From Conus ventricosus (taxonomy: Eukaryota > Mollusca > Gastropoda > Neogastropoda > Conidae), in the NCBI GenBank assembly GCA_018398815.1, contig CM031618.1, positions 50,133,078 to 50,197,077 on the forward strand: a stretch of 64,000 nucleotides of DNA, given 5' to 3'. Both the position numbers and the translations under genes were made by a program. The notes under the pieces are model-generated. The model was given only the letters and a program-made list of their open reading frames with translations. It had not been told where the DNA came from and made no database searches. Shown in pieces: positions 1 through 10,369 of this stretch (positions are counted from its first letter, which is position 1; the number at the start of each line of letters is the position of its first letter).

Positions 1-125
1 ATCTTAGTGCTTGAGTAAGTAATTCTCCTCATCAATGGAAGGGTAGAAGTCCACTATGTCAAAAGTAATGAACACTGTATTTGTCCGTTTGTTCAATTCT
101 TTAAACCATTGGATAACTTCGTAAC
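1..125 (-). mobile_element. Penelope-like element, reverse transcriptase fragment (left half, interrupted by the Polinton)
   Basis: On the minus strand this encodes a reverse transcriptase piece with the residues FDIVDFYPSI, the aspartate-bearing motif of Penelope-like reverse transcriptases, followed by an acidic stretch that runs off the window edge. The upstream codons continue at 14909-14996, so the reading frame is split by the Polinton. A second copy without the Polinton lies at 35278-35490. The identification rests on the motif and on the GIY-YIG nuclease fragment nearby, which is typical of this family. It is a non-functional fragment. Confidence 0.8.
121..125. repeat. Target-site duplication gtaac, left
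   Basis: gtaac directly precedes the left terminus and is repeated at 14904-14908 directly after the right terminus. The homologous uninterrupted site near 35405 has only one (slightly corrupted) copy. Polintons usually duplicate 6 bp; the exact match here is 5 bp. Confidence 0.85.
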
Positions 126-216
126 AGAGAACAGAAAAATGCAGGTTCTAACTCACTTCACCCTCAAACCAGTTTTCGGGTGAAGTGACCCTAGAACCTG
201 CATTTTTCTGTTCTCT
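126..216. repeat. Left terminal hairpin (91-nt palindrome)
   Basis: The first 25 nt (AGAGAACAGAAAAATGCAGG and on) are perfectly complementary to the last 25. A small internal asymmetry (2 nt against 3 nt) follows, then an 11-bp inner stem (tcacttcaccc / gggtgaagtga) and a 14-nt loop. A single strand could fold into a blunt hairpin right at the DNA end, as in parvovirus-type telomeres. That functional reading is inference; the symmetry is directly visible. Confidence 0.9.
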
Positions 217-498
217 GACAAGTAAGACTTCAATAACCAAAAAAATAACGATTATCTACAAACAAACATACTGTGTAGGATTATCCGTTTTCAATACTAA
301 TTTACTAAACTTTTTAGATTTCAGTTTTTGCTTAATCCTGTGTTTTTCTTGATCGTTTTCAATAACATCATTTTCACGCAAACATTCATCAAATGAGTCT
401 CTGTCTTTCATGTGAAATAAAACTACAGTCTTTAACTGTTCTCTAAAGTCTTTTTAAAACTGAGTGATATTTTTGACATAAAATCCACACACTTATCC
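126..498 (+). repeat. Left terminal inverted repeat of the Polinton
   Basis: Matches the reverse complement of 14641-14903 from the tip inward to the ccacacacttatcc block at 485-498. The left arm is about 110 bp longer because the right arm has lost several internal segments. The outer part (126-310) is nearly identical between arms. The inner part contains the 3' end of the ATPase gene, so coding sequence lies within the repeat. Confidence 0.85.
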
Positions 499-866
499 AG
501 CATGTCTTCCACTGAAAGCTAGTTTTGATAGAGTGTTTCTCTTTTTAACTATGTCTTTTCTGACGAACAGTCATCTATAATAAATAGTGTCTGCGTTCCT
601 TTAAACGCTTTATAAAAGTATTCTAAACACTCACTCAGTTTATTGCTAGGATCAACTAAATATATGTCATCATCTGTCCATATAAACCTTCTATCATGAT
701 ATGCTTTGTTAAATTCAAGTGTTGGACAGAAAATCACAATATAATCAAAATTATAGCGATAAACTGTTTGTAATAGGTCTAGGACAAATATTGTTTTTCC
801 ACAGCCAGTCTGCCCACAAATCAATGAGCAATGAGGGGTTTTTATCATAAAGTTTAACTGCTCCAT
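256..866 (-). pseudogene. FtsK/HerA-type genome-packaging ATPase, frameshifted
   Basis: Packaging ATPase that would pump element DNA into a capsid. The open part (549-866) has a Walker A motif GQTGCGKT near residue 18 and a Walker B-like LFIIDD near residue 95. The frame breaks near 550, just after Walker B. Recognisable downstream codons continue in another frame, with two further stops, to a stop at 256-258. The complete frame would be about 200 residues, a usual size for this family. Its last third lies inside the left inverted repeat, and a partly deleted copy of the same 3' end is in the right repeat (14641-14773). The start at 866 follows GTTATAAAACT. Family assignment is firm; this copy is non-functional if the frameshifts are real. 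Confidence 0.85.
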
Positions 867-882
867 AGTTTTATAACATAAT

Positions 883-1741
883 TTAATCTAATCCAGTTAT
901 TATGTTTATCATACTTTCTGTCAAAACTTGTTCAGTATAATAAAACCCTATGAGGCCTAAATGTGTAAGATTAATCCAATTCAGTTCTGTAAGATTGTTT
1001 CTATTTAGGTCAACATTGATTTTGTTGCTTGTTGTTATGACCTTAATATCCTCACCATTGTGAAGAACGACGATGGTAACTTTAAGACGTTTAACGTCTA
1101 AGTTTTGCCAGCTAATATTAATTCCTTTTATAAGGACGTCACTAACGCCCACAACCCCATACCTTTCCTTATCTTTTAAGACAGAAATTTCAAATATCAT
1201 TGTGAACGTGTCTCCTAATTTCCTGTGCGGAAAGAACTGTAATTTTGTAGAAGCTTCCTTTAAAACCGTTTCTTTTCTGTGGAGGATGTACTGTTTTTTC
1301 CCATACGGCGTTATTTCAATCTCTTTCCGACTATTGTCCTCTGGCATAAGACTTACATGTAAAGGGCCAGAATTGAATGCTTTTCTGAAACTTTTTTGAC
1401 GGCTAAAAAATGTAAATGGGCTTACGAATTCAAATTTTATTTCCCATTCTAAATATGGTTCTAAGTGCCATTTGAGGTCAGGTTTTCGAACTATTTTATA
1501 TTCATACTGGCCAACATTATTTGCTTCTAGATTGCGCAGTTGTTCTAGTTTAGGAAACTTTTTTGCTGTCGCCAACCTCTTTACGTTTATAATCACCATC
1601 TTTAGTGTACTCAAAACCATACAAAGCGCCTATCTCACCATTCTGTTCAAAGTCCACAACGTCTGCAAGGTCTTTTAATTCTAAAGTTATACACCTCACA
1701 GGCGCTAATGTAACTCCTGGTTCTTCTGGCCCACGCGACAT
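883..1741 (-). pseudogene. Polinton protein of unknown function, one frameshift
   Basis: Two overlapping minus-strand frames form one gene. The N-terminal 60 residues start at 1741 (MSRGPEEPGV) and read through 1550. The C-terminal 230 or so residues read from about 1565 to 883. The switch falls near 1555-1575, in a run of lysine codons. The predicted protein is rich in beta-type alternation (for example KLQFFPHRK, TFTMIFEISVL), with no transmembrane segment and no motif I can name. The start codon follows ACTAAAAA, like other genes of the element. It lies between the ATPase and the penton-like gene, all on one strand, so a virion role is plausible but unproven. I see no protease catalytic pattern in it. 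Confidence 0.6.
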
Positions 1742-1757
1742 TTTTTAGTACAACTTA

Positions 1758-2460
1758 TTATTTTATTTCTAAAACAATGTGCAGGTTATCACATTTTACG
1801 ACTTTCCCTGTTTTGTCTGTGATCTTTATATTAAATGATCCAACCCTCCCACAAACTAATCTTTTTAAACTGTAAATTAGGGAATTGTATAATTTCATAA
1901 TCGCAATATGCAGCTTTCCCTGATGGAAGAGCTCTTAAAACAGTTGAGGGCCTTCCATCATATAATTTTTCATCAGTGCTTAGCTCGTCTAAATGAACAT
2001 AGAGTAATGAATGTAATGCAAGATCGAGCGGATTTTCCCCCTCATAAGTAGTTTTGTTTGGCGTAACTCTAAAACTATGAAAGTCCCGATTGGCAGTTGT
2101 AAAGCCTAACATTTTAGCTAGCTCTCCATCAAAGTAGTAACCTACTGCTTCTTTTTCAGGTTTGAAGGTCAACATTGTTTTCAGATTCGCATTGTTAAGT
2201 TTGAGAGTAATGTCAAAGTTACTCATTGCTTCTTTTTAGTGAGCAAAACCCGTAATAACCATCAGGTATGGTTAACTGGCTAACTAATGTTCCTGCATTA
2301 TCAACTTTTTTAATCTTATTATTCTTCTTGGATTCACTTATATTAAACCATACGACTTTGTAAAAACTTTCATGGAGTGCGACCATTTTGGTTCCGCAAT
2401 TTTTATCAATAGCATGTTCTAAAACGAAGGACGGTCTTGAGTTGTTATTGTTACAAACAT
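1758..2460 (-). pseudogene. Penton-like minor capsid protein, frameshifted
   Basis: Three minus-strand segments form one gene: 2460-2219, 2226-1831 and 1850-1758. Frame changes lie near 2440, 2222 and 1850. The central part has YYFDGELAKMLGF and LLYVHLDELSTDEKLYDG. The end (IKITDKTGKVV, then HIVLEIK) resembles the closing strands of single jelly-roll minor capsid proteins of Polintons. That resemblance is from family knowledge, not a search. Full length would be about 230 residues. I favour the start at 2460 (MFVTI) over an upstream in-frame ATG at 2488, because 2460 leaves an 18-bp divergent spacer to the plus-strand gene at 2479. Such proteins form the capsid vertices. A wholly different structural role remains possible. 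Confidence 0.55.
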
Positions 2461-2478
2461 TTTTTAAACGAAATAAAA
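2461..2478. promoter_or_regulatory. 18-bp divergent promoter spacer
   Basis: Only 18 A/T-rich bases separate the start codons of the minus-strand penton-like gene and the plus-strand gene at 2479. The plus-strand start reads GAAATAAAAATG. Any promoter must be very compact or overlap the coding starts. Confidence 0.4.
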
Positions 2479-3686
2479 ATGAGCGCATTTAAATATACTG
2501 ATGCAAAATATTCTGTTGGGCCGCACTACAATCTTAAAAATATAACAACTGATACTCTTGACATTTCTGTGACCCAGACTGACACCTTTCAAGTAAAGGT
2601 GAGTACTCCATTGAACAGATATCTTAACCCCCCTATTAAAAAAGACTACATCGCAAAAGTGTGGTTCAGTCATCCGATGCAGTTTTATCAGAACCAGTTA
2701 AACTTTGCTGTGTTTTGTGCATCAACTGGGTGTGGAGTGTCATATGCTGATCATCTAAATCATCCTGATCCTTTGGTGAGGTCTGTGCATAGATTTCATT
2801 TTTATTACACCTTCAGACGTATTTTGACTGAACTGCAAGCGCCATTACCAAATGACAAAACGTTTAATCCATTCAGCAACAGAATAGACATGAAGGCTTT
2901 TGAAAGGATCTGTAACGAATTCAATATTAATGTTAAGACAGACTTTAGACAAAAGTTGGATCTTAATCATGGCTTAGGCACCCCTTATTTTTGGGGCGTG
3001 CACAGAAAGTATAACTATGCCTGGAATCCTCCTTATACATCATTCTCTTCAGGCACAACTGTTCACCCAGGGTCCATAGAGCAAGAGCATAAAACAGCAT
3101 GGACAACATTTATATTAGACACTTCTAAGGGCCTAACTAGAGCGGGAATAGAACGAATAAACGACTCTATTCGTACTTACGTTTGGTGTTTGCTAGGTTC
3201 GCAAGCACAGACAAGGTCGAGCATAACTGATCCTTCTACTGGTTTTGATGCACAAAAACAATACTTAGCAAATTTAGAGGACGCTATTAATTCTACAGTT
3301 GATTTACCTTCAAGTATAAAAAGGTACCAAGATGTTTTACAATACGCAAATCGAAAGTAGACTTTGCTGTTGGCACTGGTTTATACATGCTGCCTTCTGA
3401 CCTCAGACTCCAGATAGGTACAATAATAAACTACAATAATGAAATCCTTGTGGCAGGTAATGAACAGAAGGTTGGAAAAAACGACATAAATTCTGAGCCA
3501 GTAATATTACAAACAATAAAAAAACACGATGACCCCCCAAGATTAAGTCATTCAATCCCCGAGGTCCAAAGCCCAAAGACTGTTGAAGAAGTCAAAAAAA
3601 ATAATGACCATGAATATGAAAAGGCAGCACTAGTTGTTGGATTAACTGGCCTAGGATTACTCGGTCTTTATCTTACTAAATATTAA
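2479..3686 (+). pseudogene. Polinton-conserved protein with C-terminal membrane anchor, one frameshift
   Basis: The first frame runs from ATG 2479 (MSAFKYTDAKY) to a stop at 3360. The second continues from about 3350 to 3686; the break is close to 3350. The N-terminal part has LNFAVFCASTGCGVS and FHFYYTFRRILTELQAPLP, a pattern I recognise as recurrent in Polintons but without an assigned function. The second part holds GLYMLPSDLRLQ and ends in one hydrophobic helix (AALVVGLTGLGLLGLYL), suggesting a tail anchor or internal virion membrane protein. I chose 2479 rather than the in-frame ATG at 2437 because the latter would overlap the divergent gene. The 3' end overlaps the convergent gene at 3657 by about 30 bp. 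Confidence 0.65.
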
Positions 3687-4883
3687 CCCGACTATTAAGA
3701 GAACTAATGCCCATAAGTGCTCGGCCATAAAGCCAACTACTTTGCTCGCAGTAGACAAAAGCCAGCTAACAATACCCCCTAATATACCAGGTAAAGAGTC
3801 TATAGCTTTACCGGCTAATTTTTTTTAATAAACTCGCAAGATGATCAAGCTGTTTTTTTACCCATGATTTATCAGGTGGAGGCGATGGCGGGGGAGGCAC
3901 TGAACTTTGACCACCGCCGCCTGTAATAGCCATCACCAGTGTACTTATTGCAAATCCTAAGGCTGTTATAACACTTGCTAATGTGACTCCCTGCTCCCTA
4001 AACAGTGTTTTTATTCGTTCTGCTAGCGTTGTGTTTTCATATAAATTTGTTTGGATAGTTTCTCTTACTTCGCTCACTTGAGTTTGTAATTGTTCTTGGT
4101 TAGTATTCAACACTTCTAGTCTAGCTAATCTTTCTATATTAAGTTCATCTAGTCTTTGTTCTATTCTTTCTTTAACTTCACGTCCTAAGTTGGCGTCGTC
4201 AGCCTCAGCAAGTTTTTCTTTTTCTTTTTCTATACGCTCATTTAGTTCACTCAGTTTTGCTAAATTGTTTAATAATTCCCCTCGGATGGCTCTTAAAGCA
4301 CGATCAAGGGCTAATAATTCTCTCTCAGGTAGCCGTGGTTCGTGTATAGTTTTTAATGCTGTTTCTTCTTCTTCAGTGAGTTCTGCTCCTATTGTATTTA
4401 TTACTTCGTCCGCTGTTTGAATTAAATCTTCAGGTTTTGTGTTTTGTATTTGGCTACCTGTTGGGAGTTTTTGTAGTGTGTTTTGATGTTTAGCAATTTT
4501 ATCCCTATTTAATTTTGGTTTAATAAAGCCAAGGCGATCCCGCTCGCTCGCATTGAGCCTTTGTCTAATTGCCTCCCAGCCTACAAACCTTGATGGGTTT
4601 CGTTTATGCGTAAGCTGAACAAGTTCTCCTTGGTCTTTTTTTACATACAAAAATGGTCATCTTTTACTTTAAAATCATCAGGGTATATAGCTCCTGGAGG
4701 CCCTAGTCCTAAACTTTGGTATAATGATTTGACCTTACTTTCTGTTAATTCACGCCTTTGCCGCGCTTCTACTAATTCATCATGTATTGAGAGCCTCGAG
4801 CGATGCTGCTCCCAAGGGGATTCATTCATGTTATCTCCAAGATCAGAAATAATATAATCTTCTTCATCTTCAATTCCCGCCAT
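3657..4883 (-). pseudogene. Coiled-coil, multi-spanning Polinton protein, two frameshifts
   Basis: Starts at 4883 (MAGIEDEEDY). It shifts frame near 4650, runs open to about 3825, shifts again, and ends at a stop at 3657-3659. In order: an acidic N-terminus; a conserved patch QLTHKRNPSRFVGW; a long heptad-rich coiled coil (roughly residues 180-290); a hydrophobic segment GVTLASVITALGFAISTLV; a proline tract SVPPPPSPPP; and a C-terminal hydrophobic pair around LPGILGGIVSWLLS and ALVLLIVG. This architecture recurs in Polintons and may be a membrane or core protein. It is divergent from the major capsid gene, with 37 bp between start codons. Function is unassigned. Confidence 0.65.
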
Positions 4884-4920
4884 GTTTTAAATAATTAACT
4901 TTTTATTTTGTTTTATAAAA
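4884..4920. promoter_or_regulatory. 37-bp divergent promoter between the coiled-coil gene and the major capsid gene
   Basis: The spacer is almost pure A/T. It ends TTTTATAAAA immediately before the capsid ATG at 4921, leaving no room for an ordinary 5' leader. The same TATAAAA/TAAAAA-ATG arrangement recurs at other genes of the element. Confidence 0.5.
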
Positions 4921-6188
4921 ATGTCACAAGCATATGGCTCGATTCTTGACCCGCATAGAAAACTGAAAGAACCCTATGGTGTGAAGGGAAATAAACGGAA
5001 TATTACTGTTCCAAATAATCCATCTACTATTGATGCAGATCAAATTCTTACTGTCAAATTTCCAGACCTAGGAGAGGATGAAGTGATTGTGCCAGGCTCT
5101 GCGCGTCTTACTTTCAAAATAGAACTTGCTTCAACAACAGACCCAAACAGGACAGTTGTGCAGAATCTGGGGCGGGCAATCGTTAAGAAAATTTCTATAA
5201 AACTTGAGGGACAAGAAATATTTTCTTTACACAATGCAGACATATTTTTAACCTATTTTGATTTATGGCTAACCGGGAACGAAAGGGCCGATCTTGCGTT
5301 TCAAGGAATCGAAGATGAAGATGCACTAAAACATAGAATAGGCGCTGGAGATGCTGAAGACGGTAAAAGGATAAAGCTGTAAGTTATGCGTATGGTAATC
5401 GCTTTTCCATACCCTTAGATTTTGAGTTGTTAAAAACGCATGCCCCATACTTTCAAGGAGCATTAAACGACAGATTGTCATATGAACTAACTTTTAATGA
5501 CTACAAATATGTTATTATATCTACAGACACCGAAACGAAGTACAGCATTTCTGACATCTCGTTAGAGTTTGACGTTGTTAGCAACCCTGACATAGCGAGG
5601 CTAATTGAGCAACGATATAGTCACACTTACCGATATATTACGACAGAGTGCTTTATCATTCTAAATATCCTAAAAGCAGGGCAGACACTATATGGAATTT
5701 TAGTTTTAGTGGCCCAGCAAGATCGCTTAAAGGTATTTTATTGCTGTGTGAAGATGAAGAACCATTCAAAAGACAAACTGAAAATTTTATTAATCCTAAA
5801 ATAACGAAAGTGCAATGTACAATTGATGGTAGTCCTAACCAAATCTACGCTAGCGGGCTTAAACCTTATCAGCATTTTGATGAAATAAGAAAACTGTTTG
5901 GAGGCGGGAGGTTGTAGAAATCCAACAGTTGACCTTGTGTCTAAAGATCTACATCTTCACAGCGTTAGGCTTGATCATTATTTAACAACGAAATACGGTT
6001 TATGGATTGACCTAAGGGCAACGGAGGATAATCAGTTACATGGAAGCGGGAGAACTATCAAAGACATAATAAACATTCAGATTGATAAAGAAAAAGAGGC
6101 TGATAAACCACTTAACGTGTATTTGTTTTTAATATATGAGGTGCAGCTGAATATTAAAGATAACAGATTAAAAGATATACAAGGCTAA
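4921..6188 (+). pseudogene. Major capsid protein (double jelly-roll), three frameshifts
   Basis: Would form the hexon-like capsomers of the Polinton virion. The N-terminal part (4921-5382) has VIVPGSARLTF and, near residue 80, the signature NLGRAIVKKISIKLEGQEI followed by a conserved DLWL. The frame changes near 5375, near 5660 and near 5905. The last part contains LWIDLRATEDNQLHGSGR and then a strand ending in VQLNI, both characteristic of Polinton capsid proteins. Full length would be about 420 residues, matching the family. The start is fixed by TTTTATAAAA directly upstream. The breaks are single-base-type shifts rather than deletions, so either sequencing error or mild decay is possible. 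Confidence 0.85.
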
Positions 6189-6211
6189 ATTATTTTTATT
6201 TTATAAAAAGC

Positions 6212-6911
6212 ATGTCTGTTCAAGTTTATCCAAATGTGCCTACAACGCCGGAGTCACCAAGAGAAGAGATAGTAGAAAGCCCTAACATAAAAACTTTCAG
6301 ATTAACCAACATTACACAAATGCAACAAAAACTAGAGCAGGACCTTTCAAAATACAGCAAAACCAAACGAAGGTATTCTGCTGTCTTTAATGCTGTTACA
6401 TATGTTAATACTGGAGCATCGACTATAAGCGCTCTATCAGCAGGACGAGTGTAGGCCTCTTAGCAACAGGCACAGGCGCACCGGCAGCTTTACCTCTAGA
6501 GGGTTTGTCTTTAGCTCTTGGCCTGTGTTCATTAGCTGTAGGTGCTGCTAGCAAAAAATTAAAAACTAAACTCCAAAAGCACACAGCTATGGTTCAACTA
6601 ATAACAGCTAAACTTAGTTCGTTCAAACTGATAATAAATAAAGCACTAGCTGACTCAAACATCACAGATGAAGAATTTAGTCGTTTACAGACCGATTTTG
6701 ATGACTACAAAAGACAAAAGTTTGATATTCAAAGAAAGGTGAGGACAAGTTTTTCTCAACAGCCGGACACTGAGCAGATAAAAAAGGAATGTTTAAAAAA
6801 AGTAAACGAAACATTAAAGTCTGCTCTAAACAGCTCACATTAACAACGCCAAAGGTTGTTTATACTTTAGTTTATGAGTCCAAGCATAAAAAGATCGTTG
6901 ATATTGATTAA
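6212..6911 (+). pseudogene. Polinton-conserved protein with central hydrophobic segment, frameshifted
   Basis: Starts at 6212 (MSVQVYPNVPTTPESP) after TTTTATAAAAAGC. The frame changes near 6450 inside a small-residue hydrophobic stretch (LSAGRV, then GLLATGTGAPAALPLEGLS). It continues with AVGAASKKLKTKLQKH and a helical tail with ITDEEFSRL, to a stop at 6841. A further shift near 6840 would extend it to 6911 with a basic tail. Proteins with this pattern (charged N-terminus, Ala/Gly-rich membrane segment, SKKL, then xSDEEF) recur in invertebrate Polintons. Their function is not established; a membrane-active or minor virion role is a guess. It is followed by the polymerase gene. Confidence 0.6.
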
Positions 6912-6959
6912 TTTTTTTTTAATTTAAATAAATATTTTGAGTTAGAAAAGAAACTCAGC

Positions 6960-9900
6960 ATGGATAAGATATATGAAGGTCCAGACGAATTGTTTGAAGC
7001 AACGCGTAAGGAAGAAGATTTAACAAAATCTTTAAATGATATCAGTCTAGAAGTCATTGATTCAGCAAGCGTACGAGCAAGTGTTGGTTATGCTATTTCT
7101 CAAGTTCCAGGTAAACTAACAATAGACCCACCAGTTAAAGTAATGTTAGCTGTTTTAATCGACTATGTAACAATAAATGAAGAAAATCTAGAAGTTGGGT
7201 CTCAACTAAACAACAGACTATTCTTTCTCATAATGACTTAACACCTGGTTGGGCAGACGAACTGCTTACACAGTTTGATGTGGCCGCCGAAGAAGCCAAA
7301 ATGAGAGGCTCTGGTTGGTCAGAGGGCGAAGTCCTAGAGATCAGATTAAAACAGGCTAAGTATGCGCCGATTGTAGGCAGGGCTTACATTCCGCTGCCCC
7401 AGCATTAGTTGCAAAAAGAGCAGTTCTAAACATAAAGAATACAGACAACAAATTTTTATGTGGTGTGTTCTCGCAAGGCTGCATTACGTCCGCAAAAACG
7501 CAGAGAGAGTGTCTAACTATTGGGATTACATCAATGATCTTAACTTCAATGGAATATCCTTTCCTGTTAGCGTGGACAAAATTGATCAGTTTGAAGAACA
7601 AAACAAACCAATAACTGTTAATGTCTACACATTGGATGAAGAAACAAATTTACAGCCTATTAAAGTGTCCAAGAACAGTCCAACATTGGCGAGCCAGACA
7701 AAAATCATGTGGACTTACTGCTAATGCCTTCACCAGCGGGGCTACCGCATTACACATTGATACGAACAATGAGTAGATTATTGCGGCATACTTCAAAGCA
7801 AGGACTTAAGCAAGAATTCTGCCGAAAATGTTTAATAAGAATTCCATCTGTTCAAGCCGCAAGCGAACATAAGAAACATTGTATCGGCCCAGTTGACTGT
7901 AATACAGAACTAATTACGCCCCCAGAAGGCAGTAAAGTTAGTTTTAAGAACTGGAAACGGATGCAAAATTCTCCATATGTTGTTTACGCAGACTTCGAAT
8001 CACTCATTGTTCCTTATGAAGGACCAACCCACAGAAACTTCCTAAAACAGTCTTAATGAGTAATCATCAGATTTGCTCATTTGCCTTCGTTATTGTCAGG
8101 TCGGATGGCGTCCATTCAGCACCAGAATTATATAGAGGACCAGATGCTGCAGAATACTTCTTAAAACGCATGCAGCAAGTGCGCAATGATTGTTCTAATA
8201 ATCTAAACTTATCTGAAATCATAATGACGTCCGAAGACCAACAACAGTATAAATCAGCCACACATTGTTGGATTTGTGGTTTAGAACTAATGTCTAACAG
8301 TGAGGAAGCCAATCCGACAGTAAGAGACCATGATCACATTAGTGGAAAGTTTAGAGGAGCAGCGCACAGTAAATGCAATCTTCAACTAAAGTTTGAACCA
8401 AAGACATGGAAGCTGCCTATATTCTTTCATAACTTGCGAGGTTACGACTCTCATCTTATAATGCAAGCAGTAACCTCCAACACCTCCAGGATAACATGCA
8501 TTAAACAGTCATCCGAAAAGTACATGTGTTTCACTTTAAATAATATGTCTTTTTATGACTCTATGCAACACATGATGGGTTCATTAGAGTCGCTGGCTAT
8601 GTCCTTAAAGTCCTGCCCAATAACGGAAGAATATTTTGACTCAACTCTTGTTAGAAAGGGCGTTTACCCTTATGAGTACATGAACAGTTGGGAAAGGTTT
8701 GACGAAGATACACTTCCTCCTAAGGGTGCGTTCTTTTCTAGTCTTAGAGGAAAGGAAATCAGTGATTCCGATTACCAGCATGCTCAAGATGCGTGGCAGA
8801 AGTTAGAGTGTAAAACGATGGGAGACTATCATGATTCATACTTGATGGCTGATGTATGTTTGTTGGCGGACGTCTTTGAAAATTACAGAAAGACCTGCAT
8901 GAAACATTACAGTTTAGATCCTGCGCATTATATTTCTGCGCCCGGGATGAGTTGGGATGCTTTCTTAAAGTTTACTGGAGTACAGATTGATTTATTGTCT
9001 GACCTACCAATGATTCAGATGATTGAAAACGGATTGCGCGGAGGAATTAGTATGGCGTCGCATCATTACTGTAAAGCAAACAACAAATACTTAGATGATT
9101 ATGATCCAAGTAAAAGGTCTAACTATCTTATGTATTTAGATGCAAACAATCTGTATGGATGGGCAATGGCGCAATCGCTTCCATTACGCAACTTTAAAAT
9201 GAAAACATACGACGATCCAAAAAATATTCAAAGAGCATTAAAGTGGTTAGGCAGTTTGACGTCGGGTCAACAGCGTGGATACATTCTAGAAGTTGACTTA
9301 GAATATCCTCATGAACTCCATGACCTGCATAATGACTATCCATTAGCAGCAGAAAGCCTAAAGATGGTAAAAACAGAACCGCCTAAACTTGTGCCTAATC
9401 TTCGAGGCAAAAAAAAATATGTCTGTCATTACAGACTTCTACAATTTTATTTAAGACATGGTTTGAAGTTGACAGCTGTTCATCGTATAATTGCTTTTGA
9501 TCAAGAACAATTCATGAAACCATACATCATGAAGAACACCAATCTTAGAACTAAATCCACAGATGCTTCAGAAAAAGACTTTTTCAAGCTGATGAACAAC
9601 AGCTGTTTTGGAAAAGACTATGGAGAATCCACACAAGCGCAAAGATGTCAGATTAGTCACCAGAGAGAACGAAGCAATTAAGCTGACTTCAAAACCTAAT
9701 TATCAGGACTTTAGAAGATTTCATGATCAGCTTTTTGGCATAATGATGAAAAAAAAGAAAGTCAAATTGGATAAGCCCGTTTTTATTGGGTTTACTGTTT
9801 TAGAATTATCAAAGCTTTTAATGTTAGAATTTCTTTATGACTACTTTAAACCCTTGTATCCAGAGTCCAGAGTACTTTACACAGATACAGATAGTTTTGT

Positions 9901-10369
9901 TATAGATATCCCTACTGAAGACATCTATAAAGACATGGAAATAGAAGTAGCTAAAGGGCATGTAGGATGGTATGACACATTTGATTACCCTAAAGATTCG
10001 CCTTTGCATTCATCCGTTAACAAGAAGGTTTTAGGAAAGATGAAGGATGAATTATCTGGAAAGGTGATTAAGGAGTTTATTGGGTTAAGGTCGAAATTGT
10101 ACAGTATTTCGAGCCAGGAGAAAACTATTAAAAAAGCAAAGGGAATATCTCGCAGTGTTGTGCAGTCAAACATATCGCATGACAACTACAAAGAAGCATT
10201 GTTTGACAATAAGACTTTTCATCATGACAACGTAAAGCTGCGATCTAATCTACATGAGATCAACACAACTGTTGTAACAAAGAAGTCATTAGATAGAACA
10301 AACACAAAACGTGTGTTTGTTAATCCAGAGTTTTCATATGCAATTGGACATTGGAGAACCGTAAATTAA
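6960..10369 (+). pseudogene. Protein-primed family B DNA polymerase, several frameshifts
   Basis: Replicates the element from its ends using a protein primer (family knowledge). Visible in order: an N-terminal domain (6960-7690, broken near 7215, 7405 and 7690) with LNFNGISFPV; a Cys/His cluster CRKC-EHKKHC; exonuclease motif I YADFES near 7995; a second Cys/His patch CWIC-DHDHISG; exonuclease II FHNLRGYDSHLI; polymerase motif A YLDANNLYGWAM; motif B KLMNNSCFGK (break near 9615); and motif C YTDTDSFV near 9885. The frame from 8056 to 9681 is one 541-codon stretch. All catalytic motifs are present as sequence but spread over at least five frames. The gene ends back to back with the integrase gene, their stop codons adjoining at 10369/10370. 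Confidence 0.9.

Noticed and set aside
1073..1399. Plus-strand ORF of 108 codons, and the 4190-4420 ORF
   Set aside because: Antisense shadows of the minus-strand Polinton genes; low-complexity or no conserved motif.
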